From positions 7,502,001 through 7,566,000 of the forward strand of contig NZ_CP108086.1 of the NCBI RefSeq assembly GCF_036186745.1: a stretch of 64,000 bases of DNA, in the 5' to 3' direction. Below, piece after piece: positions 35,531 to 43,653 of this stretch. Each line of letters opens with the position of its first letter. Positions within the stretch are counted from its first letter, which is position 1. A program made the translations under genes and the position numbers. Below the pieces are notes generated by a model. It was given only the letters and a program-made list of their open reading frames with translations. It ran no database searches and was not told the DNA's origin. The DNA comes from Microbispora hainanensis. GTDB taxonomy: Bacteria > Actinomycetota > Actinomycetes > Streptosporangiales > Streptosporangiaceae.

Positions 35531-36787
35531 ATGCGACGAACGACGGCGGCCACCTGCGCCGCCCTGATCACCGCCCTCGGCGCGGGCTGCGCGACCAGCG
35601 GCACCTCGGAGACCGAGCAGGCCGACGCGAACACCCCCGCCGCCATCACGTGGTGGTCCACCGGCGGCGACGACGAGAGCGCGGCCTTCCAGAAGGCGGC
35701 CGACCTGTACACGAAGTCGCACCCCGATGTAACGATCAAGGTGCAGACGCTGGCCTGGGACGACGCGTACGCCAAGCTGCTGGCGGCCTCGACCAGCCGC
35801 AGCGGGCCCGACATCATCTCCGGCGGCATGACCTGGACCATCCAGTTCGGCCTGCGCGGCGGGATGGTCGACCTGCGCAAGTACGGCATCGAACAGCTCC
35901 AGGCCCAGGCGCAGCCCGCCCAGTGGAAGTCGGCCGTCTCCCCCGACGGCACCATCTATGGCATCCCGCTCGACATGTCCACCGTGGCGCTCTACTACCG
36001 GACCGACCTGTTCGAGAAGGCCGGGATCAAGGAGCCGCCCAAGACCTGGGAGGAGCTCACCGCCGACATCGAGAAACTCAAGAAGTCCGGGGTGAAGACG
36101 CCGTTCAGCATCGACTGGGGCAACCTCGACTGGATCGGCTACTTCAACTTCCTCTACCAGGCGGGCGGCGCCTTCTACACGCCGGACTGCAAGCCGTCGC
36201 TCGACACCCCGCAGGCCGAGCAGGCGCTGTCGTACTGGATCGACCTGCACCGCAAGTACGGCGCGCCGACCGACACGGTGACGACCTCGGACGCGCTCGA
36301 CCAGGGCATCGCGATGGTCTACGGCGGCAACTGGAACGCCCTCGGCATCGACACCAGCAAGCCCGCGATGAAGGGCAAATGGGCGATCGCCCCGCTGCCG
36401 GCCGGCCCGGCGGCGCCCACGACCTTCATCGGCGGCCGGGCGGTCGGGGTCACGTCGTACAGTACGCACATCCAGCAGGCGGCGGACTTCGTCAAGTTCC
36501 TCTACACCGACGAGGCCGTCGACGCGGTGACGGCGGAGTCGAAGGCCCGCAACGTCTCCTACATCCCGCCCCGCCCCGACAAGATCGCCGAATCGCCGTT
36601 CACGCCCGAGCACGCGGCGGTGTTCGCGGAGATCATCAAGACCGGCGCGGCCGCGCCCGGATGTCCCGGCTGGGACGAGAGCGCGTCCGACGTCGCCAAG
36701 CAGCTCCAGGCCGCGATCCTCGGCAAGGCCGACGTGAAGACGGCGCTGGCCGAGGCCGCCAAGGTCATGGAGCGCAACGCCGGATAG
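35531..36787 (+). CDS. Sugar ABC transporter solute-binding lipoprotein
   Basis: A 418-residue family 1 extracellular binding protein. A short signal with lipobox LGAGC anchors it to the membrane; the body shows AAITWWSTGGDDESAAFQKAADLYTKSHPDVTIKVQT and the mid-protein GIPLDMSTVALYYRTDLFEKAGI typical of oligosaccharide binders. The esterase divergent to it suggests xylo- or other acetylated oligosaccharides, an inference. It is followed by two permease genes; no ATPase gene is local, so a shared MsiK-type ATPase is probably used. Confidence 0.93.
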   Translation: MRRTTAATCAALITALGAGCATSGTSETEQADANTPAAITWWSTGGDDESAAFQKAADLYTKSHPDVTIKVQTLAWDDAYAKLLAASTSRSGPDIISGGMTWTIQFGLRGGMVDLRKYGIEQLQAQAQPAQWKSAVSPDGTIYGIPLDMSTVALYYRTDLFEKAGIKEPPKTWEELTADIEKLKKSGVKTPFSIDWGNLDWIGYFNFLYQAGGAFYTPDCKPSLDTPQAEQALSYWIDLHRKYGAPTDTVTTSDALDQGIAMVYGGNWNALGIDTSKPAMKGKWAIAPLPAGPAAPTTFIGGRAVGVTSYSTHIQQAADFVKFLYTDEAVDAVTAESKARNVSYIPPRPDKIAESPFTPEHAAVFAEIIKTGAAAPGCPGWDESASDVAKQLQAAILGKADVKTALAEAAKVMERNAG

Positions 36788-36856
36788 CCGCGACGGCCGT
36801 GGTCCGCCGGTGACGCCTGACCCCTCACCGGCCGCGGCCTCCGTCCTCCGCACCCG

Positions 36857-36893
36857 CCCGGGCCGGTGCCGCCCGACCCCGCACCGGCCCGGG
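36857..36893 (+). terminator. Intercistronic hairpin between binding protein and permease genes
   Basis: CCCGGGCCGGTGC (36857-36869) pairs perfectly over 13 bp with GCACCGGCCCGGG (36881-36893), loop 11 nt. Such hairpins commonly attenuate transcription or stabilise the upstream mRNA so the binding protein is made in excess. Confidence 0.75.
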
Positions 36894-36928
36894 TCCGCCC
36901 ACGGTTTCCCCCCGGATGGAGAAACGAC

Positions 36929-37843
36929 ATGGCAACCCACGCCGCCGCGCCCCCGCAACGGTGGCGCCGCTACGGCACCTCCTATCTGATGCTGCTGCCG
37001 TTCCTCGGCCTGTTCGCCGGCTTCCTGGTCTGGCCGCTGGCCAACTCGCTCTACCTCAGCCTCACGACGTTCGACGGGGTGAACGCCCCGCGGTTCGAGG
37101 GGCTGGAGAACTTCCGGCGCCTGCTGTTCGACGACGACCGGTTCCGGCACGCCCTCGGCAACACCTTCATCTACGTCGTGGCGTCCGTCGGGATCGGCAC
37201 GCTGCTGTCGCTCGGCCTCGCACTGGCCTTCAGCGGGTCGAGCTGGCCGCACCGCATCATGCGGACGATCTTCTTCTTGCCCTCGGTGACGTCGTCGATC
37301 GCGCTCATGCTGCTCTGGAAGTGGATCTTCAACCCGGGTGACTTCGGCCTGGCCAACACCGTCGTCACCTGGTTCGGCGGCAGGGCCGTCGAATGGCTCG
37401 CCACGCCCGGGCTCACGATCCCCGTCCTCGTGCTCATGTCGGTGTGGGGCGGGATGGGCTACGGCATGGTCCTGTACGTCGCCGGGCTCAACACGATCCC
37501 GCAGGAGTACTACGAGGCGGCCCGCATCGACGGCGCCGGCGCCTGGCAGCAGTTCCGCCGGGTGACGCTGCCGCTGCTGCGCCCGGTCACCACGTATGTG
37601 GTCGTGACCGGGCTCATCGGGGCCTTCCAGGTCTTTGAAGCCGTCTACATCGTGTTCCGGGGCACCAACAACATCGGCGGCGTGCTCGACTCGGGCCTGA
37701 TGATCGTGCCCTACCTCTACGACCAGGGCTTCACGCACTTCAAGCTCGGCTACGCCTCGGCCATCGCCTGGGTGCTCTTCCTGATCATCTTCGCCCTCAG
37801 CATGGTCAACCTCCGCATCGGCCGCGCCCTCAAGGAGCTGTGA
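36929..37843 (+). CDS. Sugar ABC transporter permease (MalF/UgpA type)
   Basis: A 304-residue permease with six helices, starting SYLMLLPFLGLFAGFLVWPLANSLYLSLTTFDG. The EAA loop is EYYEAARIDGAGAWQQFRRVTLPLL, which contacts the ATPase. Its stop shares one base with the next ATG (TGATG). It pairs with the next permease. GGAG lies before the ATG at 36929; an earlier in-frame ATG gives an unconserved Pro-rich leader. Confidence 0.94.
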   Translation: MATHAAAPPQRWRRYGTSYLMLLPFLGLFAGFLVWPLANSLYLSLTTFDGVNAPRFEGLENFRRLLFDDDRFRHALGNTFIYVVASVGIGTLLSLGLALAFSGSSWPHRIMRTIFFLPSVTSSIALMLLWKWIFNPGDFGLANTVVTWFGGRAVEWLATPGLTIPVLVLMSVWGGMGYGMVLYVAGLNTIPQEYYEAARIDGAGAWQQFRRVTLPLLRPVTTYVVVTGLIGAFQVFEAVYIVFRGTNNIGGVLDSGLMIVPYLYDQGFTHFKLGYASAIAWVLFLIIFALSMVNLRIGRALKEL

Positions 37844-38802
37844 TGGCCGTCGCCCCCACGACCACGCCGATCGTCGCCGGCCCGGCCGCCGCACCCCGGC
37901 GGGCGCCCGCCGGGAGGTCGCGCACCACCTGGCGCGGCCACCTGCTGCGCCTGCCGTTCTACCTGCTGTCGCTCACCATGATCGCGCCGTTCTACTGGAT
38001 GCTGATCACGGTGTTCAAGCCGGTGACCGAGATCGACAAACAGCCGCCGTCGTTCGTGCCCGAGCACCCCACGCTGAACAACTTCTACGACCCCGGCTAC
38101 TCCCCCACCCAGGTCAACCCGGGCCACCTGCAGGGCATCTTCCAGCGGTTCCAGGTGGACTTCGGATTCGGCCGCTTCATGTTCAACAGCCTGGTGATCA
38201 CTGTCACGATCACCGTCGTGTCGCTGCTGATCGCCTCGCTGGCGGCGTACGTGATCACCAAGCACCGGGTGCCGGGACGGCGGCTGATCTTCCTGCTGAT
38301 CGTCGCCTCGATGATGGTGCCCTGGCAGACCACCCTGGTGCCCAACTACGTCATCATGCGCAACCTGGGCTGGCTGGACACCTACCAGGGCTACATCATC
38401 CCGGCGCTGGCCAAGGCGTTCGTGCTGTTCTTCCTGGTGCAGTTCCTCCACTCGATCCCGGACGAGCTCATCCAGGCCGCCCGGGTCGACGGCGCCGGGG
38501 AGTGGCGCATCTGGTGGCAGGTCGTGCTGCCGCTGCTGCGCCCGGCCCTCGCCGCGATGTCGATCTTCATCGTGCTCGCGGAGTGGAACAACTTCCTCTG
38601 GCCGCTGATCATCGTGCAGAGCGACGAGATGGCCAACATCCCGGTCGCGCTCGCCCGCTTGAACTCCTATTTCACCGGCGCGCAGAACCAGGGGGCGATC
38701 ATGGCGGGCGGCCTGCTCGCCTCCCTGCCGTCGATCGCCTTCTTCCTCGCCTTCCAGCGCTACTTCACCCGCGGGATCGTGCTGAGCGGCCTGAAGGGCT
38801 GA
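37843..38802 (+). CDS. Sugar ABC transporter permease (MalG/UgpE type)
   Basis: A 319-residue permease: first helix FYLLSLTMIAPFYWMLITVFKP, a large loop, then the MalG-type helices and EAA loop ELIQAARVDGAGEWRIWWQVVLPLLRP. It ends LPSIAFFLAFQRYFTRGIVLSGLKG, a typical MalG C-terminus. It overlaps the preceding gene by one base and the convergent hydrolase frame by 38 bp. Confidence 0.94.
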   Translation: MAVAPTTTPIVAGPAAAPRRAPAGRSRTTWRGHLLRLPFYLLSLTMIAPFYWMLITVFKPVTEIDKQPPSFVPEHPTLNNFYDPGYSPTQVNPGHLQGIFQRFQVDFGFGRFMFNSLVITVTITVVSLLIASLAAYVITKHRVPGRRLIFLLIVASMMVPWQTTLVPNYVIMRNLGWLDTYQGYIIPALAKAFVLFFLVQFLHSIPDELIQAARVDGAGEWRIWWQVVLPLLRPALAAMSIFIVLAEWNNFLWPLIIVQSDEMANIPVALARLNSYFTGAQNQGAIMAGGLLASLPSIAFFLAFQRYFTRGIVLSGLKG

Positions 38803-40125
38803 ACGGCTCACGCACCCGGGGAGGCGCGTCCCCCGCCACGGCGTGGGCGACCTCCTCCAGGTGCGTCAGCCGGGGGTGATGCCCCGCGTCCGGGATCACC
38901 GTCACCTCGGCCCGCGGGAGCCGCTCGGCCAGCGCCCGGGCGGAGACCCGGCCGAGATACCAGCGGGCCGGGAGCCGGGGTACGGACGCCGAGCGCGCCT
39001 GGAGGAAGAACGGGGCCACCAGCGTGAGCCGTTCCGCCGCGTCCGGATGGGCGGCCGCGGCCTCCACCGCCGCCGCGGCACCGATCGAGTGACCGACGAG
39101 GTGACGCGCGCCGGTCTTGGTGACGAGAGCGGCGAGCCAGGACGGCCAGTCGTCGCGGTCTCCCTCGCTCATCCCCAGGCACGGCAGGTCGGCCGCGCGG
39201 GCTTCGCCCAGAGCCGTGACGACCGGCGCCCAGGTGTCGGCGTTGACCGGCAGGCCCGGCAGCACCACCGTGGGCGCGCCAGGCTCGCCGAGCTCGAACG
39301 TCCGCGCGTTCCCCGGCACCGCGGGGAGACCTCCCCGCCAGAGGTCGCGCAGGGTCGACGCGAGCCCGAGATACTGGCCGGCCTCGCCCGTGACGCTGTC
39401 GCCGATCACGCTGGCCGGATTGACGACCGACCAGGGAACGCCCAGCCGCTCCGCCTCGAACCGGTAGACGGCGTCCGCCTCCACCTTGGACGCCTCGTAC
39501 GCGCCCAGGGCCCGGTAGGTCTCCCGCCGCCGCTCCTCGCTCCAGGGACGGGGGTCCTGCCCGCCCACGCGATAGCCGGAGACGTGGACGAGGCGGCGCA
39601 GCCGCGGCAGCCGAGCCGCGAAGACGACGACCGAGCGGACGCTGTCGACGTTGGCACGGCGGGCCTCGTCCGCCTGCATGCCGAACCGGTAGGCGCCGGC
39701 GCAGTTGTAGACCTCGGTGACGTCGTCAAGCTCCCTGCCGGCAGCAACGGCTGGGTGAGATCGACCCGGAGGTCGGCCGGGGCCTCGTCATGCCCGTGCT
39801 CGGCCGGCCAGCGGGCGAGCCGCCCGAAGGACGCGCGGCGCCGGTTCGCCGTGCTCACACGGACTCCGGCATGACCGAGCGCGAGGACCAGGTGGCGTCC
39901 GACGAAGCCGGTCGCGCCCAGGACCAGCGCGTGCCGGTCCCCGGGCGACGGCACCTCAGCGCGCCCTGCCCGGGCCGCCTCGCCGTCCGAGGCTGCACGG
40001 TCTGTCGGGGCCGCGCGATCTTCCGGCGATAGGCGGTCGTCCGGCGATAGGCGGTCGTCCGGGGATGGGCGGTCGTCGTGGAAGGCCCGCCGTGGGCCGG
40101 TCTCGGCTCCGCCGGTTCCGATCAT
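38765..40125 (-). pseudogene. NAD-dependent epimerase / alpha-beta hydrolase fusion, frameshifted
   Basis: Two overlapping frames together make one protein. The first (from ATG 40125) has an Arg/Asp/Pro repeat leader and the Rossmann start HALVLGATGFVGRHLVLAL, running to ADLRVDLTQP. The sense then continues in another frame: AVAAGRELDDVTEVYNCAGAYRFGMQADEARRANV, the SDR SxxxY/K region LVHVSGYRVGG...YEASKVEAD, then an alpha/beta hydrolase with GHSIGAAAAVEAA and catalytic His in DAGHHPRLTH. The switch lies near 39745-39765, a one-base indel. Either the gene is broken or the assembly has an error there. Function unknown; the SDR-hydrolase fusion is itself unusual. The 3' end overlaps the permease gene. 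Confidence 0.75.
40022..40078. repeat. 18-bp coding repeats in the SDR leader
   Basis: Three copies of roughly CGGCGATAGGCGGTCGTC encode repeated S-P-D-D-R-L hexapeptides in the N-terminal leader of the epimerase-like frame. Confidence 0.7.
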
Positions 40126-40135
40126 GGGAGAAGAC

Positions 40136-40147
40136 TAGACCGGTCTA
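40136..40147. promoter_or_regulatory. TetR-type operator candidate
   Basis: TAGACCGGTCTA is a perfect 12-bp palindrome 11 bp upstream of the ATG of the frameshifted epimerase/hydrolase gene. The TAGAC/GTCTA arms are common in TetR-family operators. No tetR gene is next to it. Confidence 0.55.
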
Positions 40148-40225
40148 CATAGTTTGTGTCAACACCGCCCCCATACGCCACCGGGCCGCCCATAGGGACG
40201 GCCCGGTGGAGGTGCGGTGTTCAGT

Positions 40226-40361
40226 TCAGCATCGTGATGAGGTCAGCATCGTGATGAGGTCAGCATCGTGATGAGGTCAGCATCGTGATGAGGTCAGCAT
40301 CGTGATGAGGTCAGCATCGTGATGAGGTCAGCATCGTGATGAGGTCAGCATCGTGATGAGG
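40226..40361. repeat. Eight perfect 17-bp tandem repeats after the DEAD-box helicase stop
   Basis: Eight consecutive identical units of TCAGCATCGTGATGAGG (starts 40226, 40243, ... 40345). Each contains the small inverted repeat CATC-GT-GATG. The array ends two bases before the helicase stop codon, whose context (GTTCAGC) resembles the unit start. There are no spacers, so it is not a CRISPR. Confidence 0.97.
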
Positions 40362-40363
40362 GT

Positions 40364-42040
40364 TCAGCGGCCGGTGAAGCGGCCACCGCGGCCCCGGCGT
40401 CCGCCACGGCCGGCGTCGCCGCCATAGCCCCCGCGTCCGCCCTGGCCGCCGCCGTAACCGCCGTAGCCTCCGCGTCCGCCCTGACCGCTCTGGCCGCCCT
40501 GGCCGCCGTAACCCCCTTGGCCGCCCTGACCGCCGTACGCGCCCTGACCGCTGTAGCCGGACTGGGCGTGCCCGGACTGGGCGTGCCCGGACTGGCCGCC
40601 GTGTCCACCCGTACGGCCACGGTGGTGGCCGCCGCGCGACTCGCTGCGGCCGTCGGCCCAGCCATCGCCGGTGCGGGGACCGCGAGACCGCTCGCCCTGG
40701 TCGGACCGCCTGCGCCGCCCGTCCCCGTCACCCGGGCGGTCGGCGCCGCGAAAACGGTCGCCGCCGTGCCGCCGCCGGCCGGGCCCCCGGTCGTCCCGCG
40801 CGGGCCGCAGCGGCCTGCGCACGTCGGGCTCCCACACCGGAACGGCCTCGCCGCTCGGCCGCCGGGCCCCGGCGATCTCGGCCAGAATCGGGTCACCCGG
40901 CGTCACACGGTGACGGGACGGGGTCACCCCCGCCTTGCGGGTCATCGACTCGGCGGCGCGGCGCTCGCTCGGCAGGACCAGCGTCAGCACCACGCCGCGC
41001 TCGCCCGCGCGGGCCGTACGGCCGCCGCGGTGCAGGTAGCTCTTGTGATCGGCCGGCGGGTCGACGTGCAGCACGAGGCTCACGTCGTCCACGTGGATGC
41101 CGCGGGCGGCGACGTCGGTGCACACGAGCACCCCGATCGTGCCCTCGCGGAACCCGTCGAGGATGCGGGTGCGCTGGTTCTGCCGCTTGCCGCCGTGCAG
41201 GCCGCCCGCGCGGACGCCCGACCGGGCGAGCTGCTTCACGACGCGGTCCACGCCGTGCTGGGTGCGGACGAACAGGATCGTACGGCCGTCCCGGTTGGCG
41301 ATCTCCGCCGTCACGTCCACCTTGTCGTCACGGTGCACCTGGAGCAGGTGGTGCTCCATCGTCTCCACCGAGGAGGTGGCCGGGTCGAGGGAGTGGACCA
41401 CGGGGTCGGTCAGGAAGCGCGTGACCAGCGTGTCCACGTCGCCGTCGAGCGTCGCGGAGAACAGCAGGCGCTGCCCGTCGGCGGGCGTGCGCGCGAGCAG
41501 CGCGCTGACCACGGGCAGGAACCCGAGGTCGCACATGTGGTCGGCCTCGTCGAGCACGGTGACCTGGACGTCGTCCAGCGTGCACTCGCCCTGCTCGATG
41601 AGGTCGGTGAGGCGGCCGGGCGTGGCGACGACGACGTCGACCCCACGGCGCAGATCGTCGATCTGGCGGCCCATGGACATGCCGCCGACGACCGTGCGGG
41701 TGCGCAGCGACAGCCCGCGGCCGAGCGGTTCGAGGGTGTCGGCCACCTGCAGGGCCAGTTCGCGGGTGGGCACCAGGACGAGGGCCCGGGGGTGGCCGGG
41801 GCGGGCCTTCTCCCCCGCGATCCTGGCCAGGGTCGGCAGGCCGAAGGCGAGCGTCTTGCCGGAGCCGGTCTGGCCCCGGCCGAGGACGTCGTAGCCGGCG
41901 AGGATGTCGGGAATGGCCGCCCGCTGGATCGGGAACGGCTCGGTGATGCCCTGCCGGGCCAGCCCCGCCACGAGCGGCTTGGGCAGACCCAGCAGTGCGA
42001 ACTCGGCGCGGGTCTCGGTGCCCTCACCGAGGTCAAGCAT
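40364..42040 (-). CDS. DEAD-box RNA helicase with C-terminal RGG/Gly-rich tail
   Basis: A 558-residue RhlE/DeaD-type helicase. The order of motifs is Q-motif (LGLPKPLVAGLARQGITEPFPIQRAAIP), I GRGQTGSGKT, Ia PTRELALQ, Ib TPGR, II DEAD, III SAT, then RecA2 with TDVAARGIHVDDV and HRGGRTARAGERG. After about residue 430 there is a long Arg/Gly/Ser/Gln/Tyr-rich tail (GQGGYGGQGGQSGQGG type), expected to bind RNA non-specifically and to be disordered. Likely roles are mRNA unwinding and ribosome assembly, especially in the cold. The ATG at 42040 was chosen as the family start; the upstream extension is unconserved. Confidence 0.93.
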   Translation of the reverse strand: MLDLGEGTETRAEFALLGLPKPLVAGLARQGITEPFPIQRAAIPDILAGYDVLGRGQTGSGKTLAFGLPTLARIAGEKARPGHPRALVLVPTRELALQVADTLEPLGRGLSLRTRTVVGGMSMGRQIDDLRRGVDVVVATPGRLTDLIEQGECTLDDVQVTVLDEADHMCDLGFLPVVSALLARTPADGQRLLFSATLDGDVDTLVTRFLTDPVVHSLDPATSSVETMEHHLLQVHRDDKVDVTAEIANRDGRTILFVRTQHGVDRVVKQLARSGVRAGGLHGGKRQNQRTRILDGFREGTIGVLVCTDVAARGIHVDDVSLVLHVDPPADHKSYLHRGGRTARAGERGVVLTLVLPSERRAAESMTRKAGVTPSRHRVTPGDPILAEIAGARRPSGEAVPVWEPDVRRPLRPARDDRGPGRRRHGGDRFRGADRPGDGDGRRRRSDQGERSRGPRTGDGWADGRSESRGGHHRGRTGGHGGQSGHAQSGHAQSGYSGQGAYGGQGGQGGYGGQGGQSGQGGRGGYGGYGGGQGGRGGYGGDAGRGGRRGRGGRFTGR

Positions 42041-42694
42041 GGTCACGAAATCGTGCCTTTCGTAGAAAGAACGTGCCGGAACACGTGGGCGCGTCACTTC
42101 TGCGAAAGGACGAGCCGGTACACGTACGGCAAGCGAGCCGTACCAATCGGGGCGCCGGAGGCCGGAAGATGTCGTGGCCCGCGCCCGGGTGATGCCGTGA
42201 GCGCGTCCCGCAGAAGTGGAGACCGCCGGGTGGCGGCATCCCACGGACGCCCGACACTCACGTCGCACAAAGCAAAGCGAATAACAACTCTACGGCATTC
42301 CCGCGCCGCGGCGGCGATTCCGCGGCCGGACGAAGGCCGGGGCGCGCCGCGTCATGGACGCAGTGTCGACGCAGTGTCAGGGCCAACAGCGTCACGGGCA
42401 CCGTGTCGAGGCGCCCTGTCAGGACGCCGTGTCGCAGGCGCCGCGGCATGGGCCGCACCGCGCCTCACCGCGAGCGCCGCGTTATGGGCACAGCGTCACA
42501 GGCACCGCATCCCACCGCACCGCCGCGTCACTTCGCGGGCACCGCGCCGCGCCGCGCCGGGCGGCACCGCACAGCGCCGCACCGTGAGCGTCGCATCGCC
42601 GGCACCGCACCGCACCCCACCGCCGCGTCACATCGCCGGCACCGCTTCGCGAGCGCCGGGTCTGAACCCCGTGGGAGCCGACCGGCGGAACGCC
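42041..42694. other. Gene-free region with dispersed GC-rich repeats
   Basis: No convincing gene lies in this ~650 bp. 42041-42300 would be the helicase promoter and leader. 42350-42660 is filled with degenerate GGCACCGC / CGCGTCAC units; for example ACCGCCGCGTCAC-N2-CGC-N-GGCACCGC occurs near 42519 and again near 42621. Open frames here lack coding character. Confidence 0.7.
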
Positions 42695-42723
42695 TGTGTC
42701 CGGGGCGCGCGGCCCCGGACACA
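42695..42723. terminator. Terminator of the suf operon
   Basis: TGTGTCCGGGGC (42695-42706) pairs perfectly over 12 bp with GCCCCGGACACA (42712-42723), loop GCGCG. It sits 33 bp past the sufT stop on the minus strand. Confidence 0.8.
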
Positions 42724-42755
42724 CGGGTGACAGGACCGGATCAGGTCCGGGCCGG

Positions 42756-43145
42756 TCAGACGTTGAAACCGAGCATGCGAAGCTGGTCGCGGCCCTCGTC
42801 GGTGATCTTGTCGGGGCCCCACGGCGGCAGCCAGACCCAGTTGATGACCACGTTGGAGACCAGGTCGGCGAGCGCCGAGTTGGCCTGGTCCTCGATCACG
42901 TCGGTCAGCGGGCAGGCGGCGCTGGTCAGCGTCATGTCGATGGTGGCGATGGGACGCTCACCCTCGCCGGCCGGGTCGAGATTGACGCCGTAGACGAGGC
43001 CGAGGTCCACCACGTTGATCCCCAGTTCGGGGTCCACCACGTCCTTCAGCGCCTCGAGCACGTCGTCGAGGGAGGTCTCCCCGTCGTAGTCGCCGGTCGG
43101 CGTCTCGGTCACGGTGCCCGTCGGGGTCTCGGTCGGCTTGCTCAC
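42756..43145 (-). CDS. sufT: SufT/MIP18-family metal-sulfur cluster assembly factor
   Basis: A 129-residue DUF59 (PaaD/MIP18) protein: LDDVLEALKDVVDPELGINVVDLGLVYGV, then TLTSAACPLTDVIEDQANSAL with the conserved Cys, and a C-terminal INWVWLPPWGPDKITDEGRDQLRMLGF. The N-terminal ~25 residues are a repeated Thr/Pro tail (TETPTGTVTETPTG). In Actinobacteria SufT closes the suf operon and helps cluster delivery to apoproteins. It lies 67 bp after sufU. Confidence 0.92.
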   Translation of the reverse strand: MSKPTETPTGTVTETPTGDYDGETSLDDVLEALKDVVDPELGINVVDLGLVYGVNLDPAGEGERPIATIDMTLTSAACPLTDVIEDQANSALADLVSNVVINWVWLPPWGPDKITDEGRDQLRMLGFNV

Positions 43146-43212
43146 GTCGTCTCCTCACCTCGCGGCGCCCGCGGCGCGGCGCCGTACTTCCCAACGCGGC
43201 CGGGGCGGCCGG

Positions 43213-43650
43213 TCATCCCTGGCTCCTCATCAGCGCGTCCTTGTAGGCCATCCAGGCCAGCAGCGCGCACTTGACGCGGGCGGGGAACTTCGCCACACCG
43301 GCGAACGCCACCGCGTCGCCCAGCACGTCCTCGTCGGGCTCCACCTGGCCCCTGCCCTGCATGAGCCGGGTGAACTCCTCGACCACCGACAGCGACTCCT
43401 CCACCGTGGAGCCGGTCGCGAGCTCGTGCAGCACCGAGGCCGCGGCCTGGCTGATGGAGCAGCCCTGGCCGTCATAGGACACGTCGAGCACCTTGCCGCC
43501 GTCGGCCACCTTCACCCGCAGCGTCACCTCGTCGCCGCAGGTCGGGTTGACGTGGTGCACCTCCGCGTCGTACGGGTCGCGCAGGCCCCGCCCCTGGGGA
43601 TGCTTGTAGTGCTCCAGGATCAGCTCCTGGTACATGGATTCACCGATCAT
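43213..43650 (-). CDS. sufU: SufU-type Fe-S assembly protein / sulfurtransferase
   Basis: A 145-residue SufU: MYQELILEHYKHPQGRGLRDPYDAEVHHVNPTCGDEVTLRV with the first zinc-ligand Cys and Asp, SYDGQGCSISQAAASVLHEL with the second Cys, and FPARVKCALLAWMAYKDAL with the third. SufU takes persulfide sulfur from SufS by zinc-ligand exchange and passes it to SufBCD. It starts 3 bp after the sufS stop. Confidence 0.95.
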   Translation of the reverse strand: MIGESMYQELILEHYKHPQGRGLRDPYDAEVHHVNPTCGDEVTLRVKVADGGKVLDVSYDGQGCSISQAAASVLHELATGSTVEESLSVVEEFTRLMQGRGQVEPDEDVLGDAVAFAGVAKFPARVKCALLAWMAYKDALMRSQG

Positions 43651-43653
43651 GGC

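Noticed and set aside
40226-40361. CRISPR array
   Set aside because: The 17-bp units are directly adjacent without unique spacers, and no cas gene is nearby.
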